Positions 41,740 through 42,410 of a stretch of 42,410 nt of DNA are shown in pieces. Made by a program: the position numbers and the translations under genes. Under the pieces are notes generated by a model. That model ran no database searches. It saw only the letters and a list, made by a program, of their open reading frames with translations, and had not been told where the DNA came from. The stretch lies in NCBI RefSeq assembly GCF_040298565.1, contig NZ_JBEPAK010000024.1, forward strand, positions 1 to 42,410, given 5' to 3'. The DNA comes from Kitasatospora sp040298565. GTDB taxonomy: Bacteria > Actinomycetota > Actinomycetes > Streptomycetales > Streptomycetaceae. The first letter of the stretch is position 1. Each line of letters opens with the position of its first letter.

Positions 41740-41846
41740 GGCGGCGATTATGTCCTTGGCCCGGACCTGTCACCATCCGGCACCCGCGCCCGCCGCCGTC
41801 CGGGGGCGCGTCGGGCGCACCCGTGCATCCGGCGCACGGCCGGCGG

Positions 41847-42410
41847 TCAGAGCCGGACCATCACCTCGTCGAGCTCCTTGCGCCGCAGATCCGGCACCCG
41901 CGCTCCCTCGGCCGGGTACCCGACCGGGATGACGTAGGCGGCCCGCTCCTCGGCCGGGCGGTCGCACACCTCGTTCAGGAACCTCATCGGGCTCGGCGTG
42001 TGGGTCAGCGTGGCCAGCCCGGCCTGGTGCAGCGTGGCCAGCAGCAGTCCGACCGCGATCCCCACCGACTCCTTGGTGTAGTAGGGCCGCGGCGACTGCG
42101 GCCCCTTGTGCACCTCGAACACCACGATCACGGCCGGCGCGTCCTCCAGGAACGGTTTGTGCCAGTCGGTGCCGATCGGCGCCAGCGCGGCCAGCCACTC
42201 CGCCGAGGCCCGGTGGCCGTAGAACTCGCGCTCCTCCGCCTCCGCGGCCTCGCGCAACCGCCGCTTGCGCTCCGGGTCGGTGACCACCACGAACCGCCAG
42301 GGCTGGACGTGCGCACCGCTGGGCGCGGTCGTCTTCATCTTCTGCTGGAACGACTTCCTGTTCGCCATCTCCCTGACGTCGACCACCTCGGCCAGGACGG
42401 TGCCGGCGGC
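41847..42410 (-). CDS. Nitroreductase-family flavoprotein (5' end outside window)
   Basis: 188 residues seen; the reading frame is open to the window edge. Family signature segments are strong: APSGAHVQPWRFVVV, EFYGHRASAEWLAALAPIGTDWHKPFLEDAPAVIVVFE, YYTKESVGIAVGLLLATLHQAGLATLTHTPSPMRFLNEV, IPVGYPAEGARVPDL. The part before APSG is odd: AAGT, which normally runs straight into APSG, stands at the window edge, 24 residues earlier. Either this is an in-frame insertion or the gene starts at a local ATG (for example 42368) and lacks the N-terminal FMN-binding Arg. FMN-dependent reduction of nitro, quinone or deiodinase-type substrates is typical of the family. Confidence 0.78.
   Translation of the reverse strand, partial: AAGTVLAEVVDVREMANRKSFQQKMKTTAPSGAHVQPWRFVVVTDPERKRRLREAAEAEEREFYGHRASAEWLAALAPIGTDWHKPFLEDAPAVIVVFEVHKGPQSPRPYYTKESVGIAVGLLLATLHQAGLATLTHTPSPMRFLNEVCDRPAEERAAYVIPVGYPAEGARVPDLRRKELDEVMVRL

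Overview
The window looks like chromosomal DNA of a Streptomycetaceae actinomycete (Streptomyces or Kitasatospora). GC is very high throughout, most genes use G or C at the third codon position, GTG starts and TGA stops are frequent, several starts look leaderless, and the gene content fits: a Tex protein, an RppA-type type III polyketide synthase, HxlR/TetR/AraC regulators, a Tat-exported phosphatase, a secreted SGNH lipase and a GH18 chitinase. No rRNA, tRNA, CRISPR array or prophage was seen. There is one insertion sequence.

Layout. 1-1.5 kb: an IS110-family element whose leader can fold into a long hairpin and which abuts the 3' end of an alpha/beta-hydrolase gene. 1.5-5.1 kb (minus strand): that hydrolase, an Asp/Glu racemase and a CocE-like hydrolase. 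5.1-9.5 kb: a NiCoT nickel/cobalt permease behind a sequence matching a Nur box, a secreted SGNH lipase, and a KstD-like FAD dehydrogenase behind strong inverted repeats. 9.7-12.4 kb: an AraC regulator translationally coupled to a signal-peptidase homologue without its catalytic dyad, then two small cysteine-rich proteins. 12.7-16.6 kb: a secreted purple-acid-phosphatase-like enzyme behind a PHO-box-like sequence, a UPF0060 membrane protein, an alanine-type aminotransferase and a divergent HxlR regulator. 16.9-22.5 kb: an SGNH hydrolase, a GNAT, a Cys-rich pentapeptide-repeat protein, an atypical hypothetical gene, a TetR regulator and an APH-fold kinase. 22.9-26 kb: tex, ending in a 14-bp minisatellite, and a SHOCT membrane protein.

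26.1-29.3 kb is a minus-strand operon in the order P450, rppA, Nudix. RppA would make 1,3,6,8-tetrahydroxynaphthalene, the P450 would oxidise it or flaviolin toward melanin-like pigment, and the Nudix gene overlaps rppA by ATGA. Divergent from it lies a stand-alone hydroxymethylbilane synthase gene, followed by a VanZ-like protein. 31.4-34.6 kb: a TetR regulator facing an SDR across a repeat-rich operator, then a second SDR fused to a zinc-ribbon-like N-terminus. 34.8-36.4 kb: a secreted chitinase behind a DasR (dre) site. 36.5-42.4 kb: a coupled epimerase and aldo/keto reductase pair facing a LysR regulator, an SGNH hydrolase, an aldo/keto reductase behind a MerR-type promoter, a GNAT, and a nitroreductase cut by the window edge.

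The main things worth following are: (i) regulatory sites that fit their genes (Nur, PHO, dre, MerR-type); (ii) several enzyme homologues whose catalytic residues are replaced (alpha/beta hydrolase Ser to Asn, CocE elbow GTGAA, S26 peptidase Ala/Ser, two SDRs without YxxxK); (iii) the dead S26 protein coupled to an AraC regulator, which could be a membrane sensing module; (iv) tandem repeats, above all the 8 x 14 bp array over the tex stop codon. All family names come from reading the sequence; no search was run.
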